The notes: generated from the letters alone by a model not told the origin. A stretch of 64,000 bases of DNA from CADEDH01 sp039029735 (GCA_039029735.1 JBCCFL010000011.1:1-64000), one strand, 5' to 3'. Positions 45,401 through 54,557 are shown, counted from the stretch's first letter. A program made the numbers and translations.

Positions 45401-45775
45401 GCGCCTGAGGCCCACGTGACTGACGAGTCCACAGATGTGGTCACGGTGGACTGTGGCTACGAGACCGACGTCTACGATGGCGACGCCTCGCCGGTGAGCG
45501 CGTCGTCGGGCCTGGGCTCGGTTGCCGAGTCTCTCCGCTTCACCAGCACCGTCGCTCCAGAGCGCATCACTGAGCCGCAGCCGACGACGTTCGTCGCCGT
45601 GGCCACGCTCGACGGGGCTCCCATCGAGGTGGATGGCGCCGTCGTGACGGCGGGCTCACAGTACGAAGCCCTTGCCATCGTCGATGCCATGCTGGTCGAA
45701 GACCCGGCATCAGCGTCGGCGATCGCCGTCGTCCCCGCACCCACCGCGGCCGAGTTCGACGGAGCCTGGCGATGA
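42398..45775 (+). CDS. Large DUF6603-like beta-repeat protein, 1125 aa
   Basis: This protein has no signal peptide, no membrane helix and no catalytic motif. After a helical N-terminal ~140 residues, most of the rest is long alternating beta strands. Residues about 490-850 ('GFGFSLTGVGGLVAINR', 'VGLRTGVVDSLLFPEDP', 'LGVVISMPQGVIAVLGSI', 'GGFHPAFTPPSNLPA', 'FGAALELEASINV') match my recollection of DUF6603, a family of large uncharacterised proteins. The last ~200 residues are acidic. It could form a large beta-solenoid or beta-barrel scaffold, but that is a guess. It is the third gene of the operon and overlaps both neighbours by four bases. Confidence 0.7.
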   Translation: MSGNGTLAAIGHLLGSIGERLRFELAHNTHELLAAAGVEVGGLEPDELTDLFDDVVDLVDDLVDSAEVLALAVDGGDALEIADAAVAMLGHLPTVISTVDDLSGLEPTADVGSIESIGQAIVDTVVIAEIEAAPVLAGGLEILGVIERTSIAETIDRAGYDSLSLRWDRLGTALTDPAGLLSDRVGWNDGPIDPVLFELVGHFLRRLGLPAAVDELDDGTVIGWLWILKCVLAPGASTVDVELLAGVNHDHDVTLHSGGWSLNLGAALTLTADASATIDPGSSFELVGAGADARLSVHAQLDRIAGPDDEFYLLAIPGVAGIRADALSLRAEVTVEAGTAGSLTVHPAVAGTVTGVRLEIDTDGIGGLLEALMSGDGAGPGSEIQIAYSVDNGLSFGGAAGVSVAFEPNWTVGPLSVARFGLDARLAPEGVDLTAAVDLLTVFGPFTARIDGIGVTMAVGFPNATNDWAFTVQPKLFDAIALAIQSEAVNGGGFLEVDHDIGRYSGAVSLQIVSVGIAAIVVVDTQLPDGSDGFAFFAALTIQFPGVPLGFGFSLTGVGGLVAINRAFDGEALAVGLRTGVVDSLLFPEDPINDAAEIIAQIDDYFPVAVGNTVIGPVVELAWGTPVLVTAQLGVVISMPQGVIAVLGSISARIPDPNAPALSLNLDLIGIIDIPAGDVLIAASLYDSRLLGVIELSGDMATYARFGSQPYFLFSVGGFHPAFTPPSNLPAIIYDLRRMTASISVADNVAISLQLYFAVTSNTVQFGAALELEASINVLIKTYVARGWFEFNVLLQFSPFKLVANIAAGVAIYSGNKELLGVHLEATVEGPDPWYVTGSASFRFFGLNVDFELEVGSRAVGEPRPTAEIRDSVLAALSAPSAWAELDAPSGAPSAIVFVDIADSVDADLDDDMVWVRPDRLLRVLQSIAPFDRRIEIVGEAIPAPGDDFFRVTAAGFGTVPLDEIVSAQDWFAPAHFEALDRQERLTRESFELMNGGVDFGAPEAHVTDESTDVVTVDCGYETDVYDGDASPVSASSGLGSVAESLRFTSTVAPERITEPQPTTFVAVATLDGAPIEVDGAVVTAGSQYEALAIVDAMLVEDPASASAIAVVPAPTAAEFDGAWR

Positions 45776-48273
45776 CACGTTCGCTCACCTTTCTTCCCTG
45801 GTTGCGACGCGGCATCAGCGTCGGTCTCGCGTCAGCGGATCCTGGGGGTGCCAGTCCGATCGATCGGCTCGCGCCGGTCGATGTGTGGGTCGATGTCGAC
45901 GGCACCCGAGTGTCTGCCGATGCCAGGGTCCGGCCGCCTGACCATGCTCGTGCCATCGATCCCGCCCAGATCGTCCGGCGGGTGCCCGGGCCGGGAGCGG
46001 TCAACGTCGAGACCGGCTATTGGCCTCTGATCGAGTTCATCTCTCCCGACCTGTGTTGGGCGCTCACCCCAGTCGCCCCCGAACCTCAGACCAACCGGCT
46101 TCGGCCCTGGATCGTGCTCATCTGTGTGCCGACGACCGAAGCGGAGCTGATCCAGAGCGACACGACCGAGCCGCCATCGTTGGTGGTCGACGCTGCGTTC
46201 CTGCCGTCGTTGTCGCAGTCTGCCCTATGGGCCCACGTCCAGAGCGCCCTCGGTGCAGAGCTCGGTACCGACGCAGCCGAGGTTGCGGCTGCGACCCGTG
46301 AGGCCGCTGACACCTCACCCGGTACTGTCATCAGCAGGCTGCTCTGCCCCGTGACCCTCGAACCCGACACGCAGTACCGGGCCGCCGTGGTCAACGCCTT
46401 CCATCCCGATGGTGATCAGCTCCAACCGGCCTGGTCGGGCTCGGGACAGGTCACCTTGACGGTGTTCGACACGTGGACCTTCAGCACCGGTCAGGCCTCC
46501 AGCTTCCAGGATCTGGTCTCGCTCCTCGGACCGGTGGACGATCTCGATCTCGATCTCGGCCTCCGTTCGGTCGACGTGTCGAAACTCGGACCAATCGAGC
46601 CGTGGTCACCGGGGTCGAGGGTGTCGGCTACCTTTGCCGGCCCGCTCGTCGATCCCAACCTCGATGCCACTGACGATCCGGATCAGGACGCCGCCGTGGT
46701 CGACGCGATCGTGCCGTTCCTGGATCAGGGGAGTCAGCGTGTTGTGCTCGACGCCGATGCTCCCGATCCGATCGTGACCCCGCCGCTCTATGGCTCCTTC
46801 GTCGCCGACGAGCACGCGGTTCCCAAGAAGGGCTGGATGCGCGAGGTCAACACGGTGCTCCGGCACCGCATGGCCGCAGGCCTCGGGGCCGACATCGTTC
46901 GAGTTCATCAGGAGCGCTTCATGGCGGCTGCGTGGCGTCAGGCCGGTCAGATCAGGGAGGCCCGCCGGGCCCTGAACGCGATGCGACTCCAGGCTGAGAT
47001 CGCGCGGACCTGGAAGGCTCGAACCGATCGCCTCGACCCGGACGCCCACGCAACCGTGGCGAGGGCTCAGTACTCGACACTCCGGGTCGGCAACGGGCGG
47101 CCTGCTCGTCACGCACTCCGAGGCAGCGGCATCCCCACTGGGCTCCACAGTCCAGCGCTCGCTCGGCTCTCTCGGCCGGGGAGCCGGATGTCGCGATCGT
47201 TGTTGCGGCGCTTTCCGCCGCCGCCACGCCCCGACGACAAGCCGTCGACCGAGCGCCACCCGACGTGGCGTCAAGCAGTCGGCGCGATGTTGGCCACCTC
47301 TGACCGACGGCGCCAGGTGAGATTCGCCACCGGTGATGCGCCGCCCGGTGCGCTGCTCACCGATGGTCGGCTGGCGATCAGGCTGGGGGTCGGTACCGCA
47401 AACCGCGGCTCTGGCGCCCGGCGCCCCTGGCGGGACCAGAACGACGTGTTGGACCTCGGCGAGGTTGTTGGGGCTGCGCGTGCCGTGTCACCCCAGACCT
47501 CGACGCTCCAGCGAGCGCAGGCCCGCGTGCCCGGCCTGGACACGTTGGTGGTGCCGTCGGCTGCCGGCGGTGACGAGGTACCGACCCGTATCTCGCTGGG
47601 TCCCGACATCGACGAGGCGCTGATGTGGTCGCTCCTCGACCGATCGGTCGACCTGGTCATGCCGGGGGCTTCAGCCGTGCCCAACAACAGCGTTCGGCTC
47701 GTCAGGTCCAACGCCGAGTTCGTTGCCGCGTTCCTTGCGGGAGCCAACCACGAGATGGCACGCGAACTCTTGTGGCGGGAGTACCCGGCTGACCTGTCCC
47801 ACACGGTCTTCCGACGATTCTGGGACCGGCGAGATGGCCGTCCCGACGTTCACCCGATGCTCGATTGGCCGGCGTCGGACTCGCTCGGCGAGGTGGGTGC
47901 TGCCGCCGGCGAGGCCGTGGTGGTACTCGCCCGCGGCGAGGTCTTCCGGCACTATCCCAAGGTCATCGTCATGTTGCGTGCCCCCGACGGGGCGTTGTCG
48001 CTCCCGACCTTCGCTGGTGAGCTCCCGAACGCTATGCGCTTCTACGGGTTCGACGTGCGCGACGCAGACGCCTTGTTCGAGGACGACTGGTCTGTGGTCT
48101 TCGACGAACCATTGACTGAACCCCGATTCGGACCCGTGCCTGACGTTGGCGGCGCATCAACCCCGTCGACCCTCGATGGCTCCCGGAACTCGGCGCACGT
48201 CGCCGGCCTTGCCTACCAGCGGCCGTTCCGGCAGGAGTTCCCCGTTTCGGCTCTGCTCGAGCCGGACGAGTGA
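45772..48273 (+). CDS. Large uncharacterised protein, 833 aa (LPW-type)
   Basis: The N-terminus 'LTFLPWLRRGISVGLAS' and 'GYWPLIEFISPDLCWALTP', together with 'RLRPWIVLICVP', form a motif set I associate only loosely with uncharacterised proteins found beside DUF6603 and 'PVRLETRF'-like genes; no function is known. A central basic stretch (about 400-500, many Arg and His) precedes an alpha/beta C-terminal half with 'DEALMWSLLDRSVDLVMPGA' and 'REYPADLSHTVFRRFWDRRD'. No transmembrane segment or signal is seen. It overlaps the upstream gene by four bases and is nine bases from the next. Confidence 0.6.
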   Translation: MTRSLTFLPWLRRGISVGLASADPGGASPIDRLAPVDVWVDVDGTRVSADARVRPPDHARAIDPAQIVRRVPGPGAVNVETGYWPLIEFISPDLCWALTPVAPEPQTNRLRPWIVLICVPTTEAELIQSDTTEPPSLVVDAAFLPSLSQSALWAHVQSALGAELGTDAAEVAAATREAADTSPGTVISRLLCPVTLEPDTQYRAAVVNAFHPDGDQLQPAWSGSGQVTLTVFDTWTFSTGQASSFQDLVSLLGPVDDLDLDLGLRSVDVSKLGPIEPWSPGSRVSATFAGPLVDPNLDATDDPDQDAAVVDAIVPFLDQGSQRVVLDADAPDPIVTPPLYGSFVADEHAVPKKGWMREVNTVLRHRMAAGLGADIVRVHQERFMAAAWRQAGQIREARRALNAMRLQAEIARTWKARTDRLDPDAHATVARAQYSTLRVGNGRPARHALRGSGIPTGLHSPALARLSRPGSRMSRSLLRRFPPPPRPDDKPSTERHPTWRQAVGAMLATSDRRRQVRFATGDAPPGALLTDGRLAIRLGVGTANRGSGARRPWRDQNDVLDLGEVVGAARAVSPQTSTLQRAQARVPGLDTLVVPSAAGGDEVPTRISLGPDIDEALMWSLLDRSVDLVMPGASAVPNNSVRLVRSNAEFVAAFLAGANHEMARELLWREYPADLSHTVFRRFWDRRDGRPDVHPMLDWPASDSLGEVGAAAGEAVVVLARGEVFRHYPKVIVMLRAPDGALSLPTFAGELPNAMRFYGFDVRDADALFEDDWSVVFDEPLTEPRFGPVPDVGGASTPSTLDGSRNSAHVAGLAYQRPFRQEFPVSALLEPDE

Positions 48274-48282
48274 GGAGGCGCC

Positions 48283-51200
48283 ATGACCGATGATTGGTTC
48301 ACATCACTCGGGTCGGAGACTCCGCTCGCTCTGCTTCCGATCCGGATCGAGGCCCGCTACCTGCCGGTTGCCGCCCCGACTCAACTCCACCTGCGGTTCT
48401 TTCCCGACGTGATCCACGTGGATGATCATCGGCGTCGCCTCAACGAACGCGAGGCCAAGGCCGGTGATCAGTTCCGGGCGATGGTCGAGAAGGCCGATGC
48501 TCCCGACGGCGTCGCCGAGGCCCAACGGTGGCTGGCCGACCAGGTCGGTACGAACCGGGCCCTGTACGTCGCTGAGGCGAGCGGGCGTGACGGGCGGAAA
48601 CAGGGCCCGGCCGACGGTAGCGAGCCGATCATGGCTCGACTCCTTCCCGACCTTTGGTTGATCAGGATCTACGATCAGTCGGGTTCGCTCCACCTCACCG
48701 AGGAGGTTCGGCTCGAAACCGACGCTCTCTCGGTCGCGCCACGCTTGGTGGGAATCGGTGACGACGCTGACGACGACGTGGCGGAGCGGTTCTTGCGCGA
48801 CCAGAACCTCGCCTGGATGTTCGATCTGGAGGCGGCGCACGACGTCGGAATGGCGTGGAAGGTGGATCTGCACCGACTGCCACCCGCGGTTGGCACAATC
48901 CTCGTGACTGGGCTCCGTGTCGACCGTGACCCCGACGAGGAGGCGGCGTCTCTGTTCGAGCAGATGGCGAGTCACCGGTTCTCCCGAGGCTTGGATCTCG
49001 TTCCGCAGGGCACGCCGACCAACAACTCCGATGCTGGCCCATCCGGAGTACTGCTCCATGCGTCGGAGCCCTCGCGCTTGTTCGCAGCCGACGGGCAACC
49101 CCAGCCCGGATCGAGCCGCGACCTCGTCGATCGCGTCGCCACGGATCCTGCGACGCTCTATCCCGCACGGGCCGCCGACACGGTGTCAGTTGCACTGGGT
49201 CACCCCGGCGCCAACGCGTTCGATCGCGTGGTACACGCCGGGGCGATCGACGGGGTGCTGTCGTGGGCAATGGGCTCGGCCGTCGCTCCGGCCATGTTCG
49301 GTGAGTTCTTGTCGTGGGCACTGGCCAGAACGGAGAAGGGCCACCCGGGCGTTGGTGGTGCCGAGCTCCTCGAGTGGCACGCCCGATGGGTTCGAGGAGG
49401 AGCGGCTATTCCGACCATTCGCTGCGGCGAGCAGCCTTATGGGGTCATGCCCATTGCCTCTCCGGTGGGCAAGGTCGGCTGGGCGAAAGACTCGTTCGGT
49501 GCCCACCTGGAGACGCTGATGGGGAGCGGTCTCGACACGCTGCGGAAGGCGTTGCCTCTGCCGGCTCTCGATCCTGATGCCATCGATTCGCGGCCAGGAA
49601 CATCACCGGCAATGAACGCCGACCAGGTTGCGTCGGTACTGGCCGCGGTTCCTCACCCCACGGCGCTACAGCTCCGCAGCGTCGTGGACCACAGCGACGC
49701 TGATGCCGATGCGCTCGTACGCATCGTCGACCAGATCGATGAGATTCTCGCCGAGCCATGGGCGCCGATGGCCACGCCGCAGTACTGGGCCATGAAGGCA
49801 GTGTTCGACGCATGGCGTACGCACCGCGCCGTGCTCGACCCCCGGCGGTCGAGCCCGACCATCAGGGCCCAGGTTCGCCAGATGCAGCGCCTGGCCAGCG
49901 ACCTTCAGGGTCTGTCATCGAGCCATCCGGTGATCGAGGCCACGATCGACGAGCTGATCGAGATCACACGCGAGGAGATGCGTCCGTTGTTGCTGGGTCG
50001 GCAGCGGGCGACGCAACGGCTTCCAGGGGAGGTGTCGGGGCTGCACGGCAGTGGTGGGGTCGGTTCGCCCACTGCACTCCGGCTGGCTGCGGTGAGCTTC
50101 GCTCGCGAGGCCGTGGCGGTCGAGCATCTCTCGGGAGGTCTCGGTGACGACATCCTGGAGCCGCTTCGGACCTGGATCGAGGCAAGGCTCGGCGAGATCG
50201 ACGCCATCGACCGTAACCGGCTCGACCCAGCCAAGCGAGAGCCGTGGTCGATCCCGGGCCCGCTGCTCGTCCATCTCCTCGACGAGGCATACCTCGCCAC
50301 TGATCCTCCAGGACTCACTCCCTTCCGGCACGCCGTGCTGGCCCTCGAGCTGATGGTGACCGCCGTTGGTGGCCCCCCGGCGGCCCGGCGCGACGTCACC
50401 TCCGGCCGACCCGACCGGTCTGACGTCACGTCAGTCGATGCCGGTCTTGCCATCCTGGATGGCAAGACCGAGCGGCTGGAGGTGTCGGTCCCCCGTCGGC
50501 CCCCGACCCAGGTCGTACATTCTCTCGATTGGAGTGTTCGCGAGGCGCTCGGGCCGTCGATGTACCGGCTCGATGCATGGGTGCTCAGTCGAGCGAATCG
50601 GCTGCTTGCGGAGCGGCGGCAGAAGCGCCCGTCCGGTCTGCACCTCGGGGCCTACGGGTGGCTCACCGACGTCAGACCCACCCGGGCGCCGACATCGCAG
50701 GGATTCATCCACGCCCCGTCGTTGAGTCACGCCACGACTGCCGCCGTCCTGCGATCGGGTTGGCAGGCATTCGGAACAGCCGACGGCGACGCACCGCTAT
50801 CGGTAGATCTGTCCTCGGACCGGGTGCGGCGTGGTCAATGGATCATGGACGGCATCCGGGCCGGTCAGGATCTCGGCGACCTCCTGGGCGCGCGCTTCGA
50901 ACGTCGGCTCCACGAGGCCAACCTCGATGTGTTCATTGAGGAGGTCCGACGGGTGGTGCTCGACGTCGACGGATCAGGCGATCCACCGACGGCCGTTGTC
51001 GACGGCCTCGTGGTGGCGCGAGCAACAGCAGCCGACGTCGACCCGGCAACCGGTCGTCGCATCGGAGCCACCCAGAGAGAGCAACGCGTCGGTGACGCGC
51101 TGCAGGCCCGCATCGCCGGTCGCCCGGGGGCCAGTCAGGTGGCGCAGTTGGCCCGGGAGACCGCCGACGACCTCGATGCCGTTGCCGATCTTCTTATGCT

Positions 51201-52815
51201 CCAGAGCATGCACTCGATGTTGCATGGTGACGGCGACACGGCGTCGGCGGCGCTCGCGGCGTCCACCCGCGGCGACGGCGCTCCACCGCCGGTCACGGCG
51301 ACGGCATCGCCCCGAAGCGGGCAACACATCGACCATCGAGTGGTCACGATGCTGGCACCCATCGCCACCAGCTCGACACCGCCCGGGATCAGAGTTGTGA
51401 GGCCTGTGGTGGATGCCGCCGACCCTGCGCTCGCCTCGTGGCTACGCAGTCAGCTCCCGCCAGCGTCCTCGGTCCACTTCGAATGGAGGTCCGACAGCGG
51501 GTCGGTGGGCTTCGCATCGCTCGAGGACGTCGATCTCGACGTCCTCGATGCGGCCCTCCTTGCGTCCTCGCAGGCCTCACAGACAACAAGTGCACTGGGT
51601 CGGGCCGTCACTGCGCTCAGGGCTGGGCAGACGTCGAGCCCTGGTTCGCTTCGGAGCGACCGCCGGCGTTCCTCGGCGGTTGACGTGCTGACACTGGACG
51701 AGTTCGGTGTGATCGCCGTTCGACTACGCGAGTTCGCGGGTGAGGCCCGGGCGCTTCAGCCAACAGATCTGGTCCGAAGCGACACCGACACCGGCTCCGT
51801 CGCCTTCGACACTGCTGACCTCGAGGCTCGATTCAGGGCCGTCGACTCAGCCCTCACCGCTCTCGCCCGCAATCTCGAAGACAATGCCTCGCCAGCACAA
51901 CAACGGCGGGCGCTCGCTGCGGCCCAGGCCCTCGGAGTTGGAGGTGCCCTCGTTGCGCTGGAGCAGGCTGTCGGGCTCGGCCCCGCTGATCAGCCGGCAG
52001 GTCGGGCACCGGGCTCGATCCGAGCTGGTACGCGAGCGTCGACACCCGATGCGCGCGAGCGAGTGCGGGCCGCCATCGCCCGTCGACAAGCCAACGTTCA
52101 GGACCTCGATCTGCCCAAGCCGACGCCGACCCCGTCCGGGTCACAGTCCGACGCAACGGCGTATCTGGATGCGATTTCCGGGATGATCGGAGTGCCGCTG
52201 CCCCTCACGGCGACCTTCGTCCCGCCCCAAGGGCTCGACATCGACGCGCTGGCCGCTGGAGGCACCCGATCCCTCATCGCTCGCTCCGCCTCGACATGGA
52301 TCCGGCGGGTGGGCAGGGTCCGTCCGTCCTGCAAGGCCGTGCTCGACATGGAGCTGTTCCGGTCTGCCGCTGACCAGCCTGCCACCGAGTGGGACGGCTT
52401 CCAGCTCCCGGCCGCCAGTGAGGTCTGGGCAGCGGTCTCTCGGCCCGAGACCGGAGGCGATCACCTGTCGGTCGTCAGCACGACGCCGATCGATCCGCTT
52501 CGCTCCGACCGGGTGTGTGGCATCTTGATCGATGCCTGGTCGGAGGTCATCCCCCGCACCGATCAAGTCACGGGCTTTGCGGTCCACTTCGACGCCCCGA
52601 CATCGCGGCCCCCACAGACGATTCTCGTGTCTGTTCTCGCCGAGGACGAGGCGTACTCGGCCGACACGGTGGCCGACCAGCTCATGGCCACTCTGGAACT
52701 GGCCAAACTTCGCGTCGCTGGTCCGCCGGACACCTCGCTTGGGCACGTGCTCCCGGCCGTCCTCCTCGACAAGGCCGAGAAGACACTTGATGACCAGCTG
52801 GCGGCCGACGCATGA
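48283..52815 (+). CDS. Very large uncharacterised protein, 1510 aa
   Basis: Starts at ATG 48283 after a GGAGG site. The N-terminus carries 'LALLPIRIEARYLP' and 'LRFFPDVIHVDDHRRRLNE' (about 14-55), and about residue 380 has 'GGAAIPTIRCGEQPYGVMPI', motifs I recall from very large uncharacterised proteins in DUF6603 neighbourhoods. The remainder is mixed helix and strand, rich in Asp and Arg, with a Ser/Thr/Pro-rich region near the end. There is no ATPase, nuclease or membrane motif. As the largest product it may be a scaffold for an assembly made with the other three large proteins. It overlaps the last operon gene by four bases. Confidence 0.6.
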   Translation: MTDDWFTSLGSETPLALLPIRIEARYLPVAAPTQLHLRFFPDVIHVDDHRRRLNEREAKAGDQFRAMVEKADAPDGVAEAQRWLADQVGTNRALYVAEASGRDGRKQGPADGSEPIMARLLPDLWLIRIYDQSGSLHLTEEVRLETDALSVAPRLVGIGDDADDDVAERFLRDQNLAWMFDLEAAHDVGMAWKVDLHRLPPAVGTILVTGLRVDRDPDEEAASLFEQMASHRFSRGLDLVPQGTPTNNSDAGPSGVLLHASEPSRLFAADGQPQPGSSRDLVDRVATDPATLYPARAADTVSVALGHPGANAFDRVVHAGAIDGVLSWAMGSAVAPAMFGEFLSWALARTEKGHPGVGGAELLEWHARWVRGGAAIPTIRCGEQPYGVMPIASPVGKVGWAKDSFGAHLETLMGSGLDTLRKALPLPALDPDAIDSRPGTSPAMNADQVASVLAAVPHPTALQLRSVVDHSDADADALVRIVDQIDEILAEPWAPMATPQYWAMKAVFDAWRTHRAVLDPRRSSPTIRAQVRQMQRLASDLQGLSSSHPVIEATIDELIEITREEMRPLLLGRQRATQRLPGEVSGLHGSGGVGSPTALRLAAVSFAREAVAVEHLSGGLGDDILEPLRTWIEARLGEIDAIDRNRLDPAKREPWSIPGPLLVHLLDEAYLATDPPGLTPFRHAVLALELMVTAVGGPPAARRDVTSGRPDRSDVTSVDAGLAILDGKTERLEVSVPRRPPTQVVHSLDWSVREALGPSMYRLDAWVLSRANRLLAERRQKRPSGLHLGAYGWLTDVRPTRAPTSQGFIHAPSLSHATTAAVLRSGWQAFGTADGDAPLSVDLSSDRVRRGQWIMDGIRAGQDLGDLLGARFERRLHEANLDVFIEEVRRVVLDVDGSGDPPTAVVDGLVVARATAADVDPATGRRIGATQREQRVGDALQARIAGRPGASQVAQLARETADDLDAVADLLMLQSMHSMLHGDGDTASAALAASTRGDGAPPPVTATASPRSGQHIDHRVVTMLAPIATSSTPPGIRVVRPVVDAADPALASWLRSQLPPASSVHFEWRSDSGSVGFASLEDVDLDVLDAALLASSQASQTTSALGRAVTALRAGQTSSPGSLRSDRRRSSAVDVLTLDEFGVIAVRLREFAGEARALQPTDLVRSDTDTGSVAFDTADLEARFRAVDSALTALARNLEDNASPAQQRRALAAAQALGVGGALVALEQAVGLGPADQPAGRAPGSIRAGTRASTPDARERVRAAIARRQANVQDLDLPKPTPTPSGSQSDATAYLDAISGMIGVPLPLTATFVPPQGLDIDALAAGGTRSLIARSASTWIRRVGRVRPSCKAVLDMELFRSAADQPATEWDGFQLPAASEVWAAVSRPETGGDHLSVVSTTPIDPLRSDRVCGILIDAWSEVIPRTDQVTGFAVHFDAPTSRPPQTILVSVLAEDEAYSADTVADQLMATLELAKLRVAGPPDTSLGHVLPAVLLDKAEKTLDDQLAADA

Positions 52816-54557
52816 TCCGCCGTCGCCTCGAAGGACAGCACCTCGATCCAGAGATGACCAGTGGCCTTGCCGCGGAGGTGGCCGATCCATTGTGGATGCT
52901 GGCCCGCCAGTGGCAGGTCGGGGAGTTCCAGGGCGAGGACGCGGCCACACCGGTCTTCATCTCCGTCGACGTCGACTCGGCACCGGTCACCCAGCTCCGA
53001 ACACCATCGAATCAGACCCCGCTCGACCCGGGGCAGACGCTTGAACCGCTTGTCGAAGCCGGAGTGGTTCGGCGGGGTCCAGCTCGTTGGCGACACCGGC
53101 TGGAAGCAGGCCAGGCCCTGCTCGACCGGGTCCGCCAGCTGAACGGCGGTGAGGAGGCCGTTGGGTTGCTCCTCGACGGCTTCGGGCTCGAAGGCGACGA
53201 GATCGAGGACGACGACCTCGATCCGCTCGGTGATGCGCACCTGCGCTTCCTCGCTCGTCGGACCATCGACGGTGGCAGGCTGGCAGCTCAGCTGGAAGAC
53301 AGCGGTGCCGAGAAGCTCGAGGTGGTCGACCGTATCGGCAACGCCACCTTGCGGGCCCAGGTGGTCGAAGCGATCGATGACTGGAATCGGACCGAGGCAG
53401 CGCTGTTCGTGGAGCGCACCGCAGATCAGAGCGCCTGGGTCGATGAGCGGCTCGAGTACCGGTTCGGCCTTACTAGCTCTGACGGCCAGGCGGAGTACGA
53501 GCTACGTGCCGAGGAGTACCCGGGGGGTTCACTCGACTGGTATCACCTGAACCTCGGGTCGGCGACGCTCCCCGAGCCGAAGCCCGACAAGGACGAGAAG
53601 CCCGACAAGGACGAGAAGCCAGACAAGGACGAGAAGCCTGGAACCGTCGATGATGGCCCGGGGTCGGTCACCGTGCTGGCGTCACCGATTCGCTTCGTCG
53701 GACAACCGGCGAGCCGCTGGTGGGAATTCGAGGATGGTGGCGTCGACTTCGGTCTGCTGGCGGCGGGGCCCGACGATCTCGCTCGATCGGTACTTGGCGC
53801 ATATGCGCTCGTCGCAGGCGACGACTGGTTCCAGGTCCCGTGCACCCTTCCGGTTGGATCGGTCAATCAGGTGCGATCGGTCACGGTCACCGACGACTTC
53901 GGAGACTCGCGCACCATCTCATCCACGGCGCACGAGGATCTGCAGCAGTCAGGAGAGCGCCCCTGGCGCTTCTTCGAGCTGACTGGAGACAAGACGATCG
54001 CCGAGGACCGAGCGCCGGTGTTGTACCTGCCCCCGACGGCGGCCAGCTCCGACGGCGCCTCGCCGGTCGAGCTCGTGGAGTTCCGCCGAGATGAGATGGC
54101 CAATCTCGCATGGGCAATCGAACGCCGGGTCCAGAGCCGAAGTGGTCGCGTCGTCGACCGGGGAACCGATCTACCCGTGGAGGCTGACCCCGCTGTCGAC
54201 GTGTGGGACTTCGTCCTTTCCACCTCAGTGCCAGGGAGTTGGGTGCCGCTGGTGCCCGTTCGCCAGCCCGGTCGATCGCCGCAGATGGTCTTCCGCCGGG
54301 CCGAGCTGGCTGCCGCGACGGGTGGCGTGCGCACGCAGCCCCGGTCCACCCTGCTCGATCCTGCGCGCCGGTCGGTCGTCGTCGCAGAAGAGGAGGTGCC
54401 GGCCGGCGGTGTTCGTGTCACACAGACGTATCAGATGTCGCGCGATCACAACGGGCGTCTCTTCGTGTGGCTTGGATCGAAGAAGACGCCAGCCGACGGA
54501 CCTCTGCCACGATCTCCATGGCAGGTCGATCGCCTTCGTGGCCCACGTGAGAGCTGA
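52812..54557 (+). CDS. Uncharacterised protein with ADPLWMLARQWQ motif, 581 aa
   Basis: The N-terminus 'LEGQHLDPEMTSGLAAEVAD' and 'PLWMLARQWQVGEFQGEDAA' (6-45) is a conserved-looking block that I recall only from uncharacterised proteins of this same neighbourhood. A strongly repetitive hexapeptide KPDKDE occurs three times from residue 257, separating an N-terminal and a C-terminal half. The C-terminal half has more beta-rich segments ('RFVGQPASRWWEFEDGGVDF', 'YLPPTAASSDGASPVELVEF'). No signal, membrane helix or enzymatic motif is seen. It is the last gene of the six-gene operon, ending 27 bases from a convergent lipoprotein gene. Confidence 0.6.
   Translation: MIRRRLEGQHLDPEMTSGLAAEVADPLWMLARQWQVGEFQGEDAATPVFISVDVDSAPVTQLRTPSNQTPLDPGQTLEPLVEAGVVRRGPARWRHRLEAGQALLDRVRQLNGGEEAVGLLLDGFGLEGDEIEDDDLDPLGDAHLRFLARRTIDGGRLAAQLEDSGAEKLEVVDRIGNATLRAQVVEAIDDWNRTEAALFVERTADQSAWVDERLEYRFGLTSSDGQAEYELRAEEYPGGSLDWYHLNLGSATLPEPKPDKDEKPDKDEKPDKDEKPGTVDDGPGSVTVLASPIRFVGQPASRWWEFEDGGVDFGLLAAGPDDLARSVLGAYALVAGDDWFQVPCTLPVGSVNQVRSVTVTDDFGDSRTISSTAHEDLQQSGERPWRFFELTGDKTIAEDRAPVLYLPPTAASSDGASPVELVEFRRDEMANLAWAIERRVQSRSGRVVDRGTDLPVEADPAVDVWDFVLSTSVPGSWVPLVPVRQPGRSPQMVFRRAELAAATGGVRTQPRSTLLDPARRSVVVAEEEVPAGGVRVTQTYQMSRDHNGRLFVWLGSKKTPADGPLPRSPWQVDRLRGPRES
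53580..53633 (+). repeat. 18-bp in-frame tandem repeat encoding KPDKDE x3
   Basis: Three nearly identical 18-base units (53580-53597, 53598-53615, 53616-53633) encode KPDKDE three times, followed by KPG. Only one silent base change distinguishes the units, so it may vary in copy number. It forms a charged linker in the last operon protein. Confidence 0.9.

Noticed and set aside
40015..54557. Contractile injection system or prophage tail module
   Set aside because: No sheath, tube, spike, baseplate, AAA ATPase or terminase genes are recognisable in or around the cluster.
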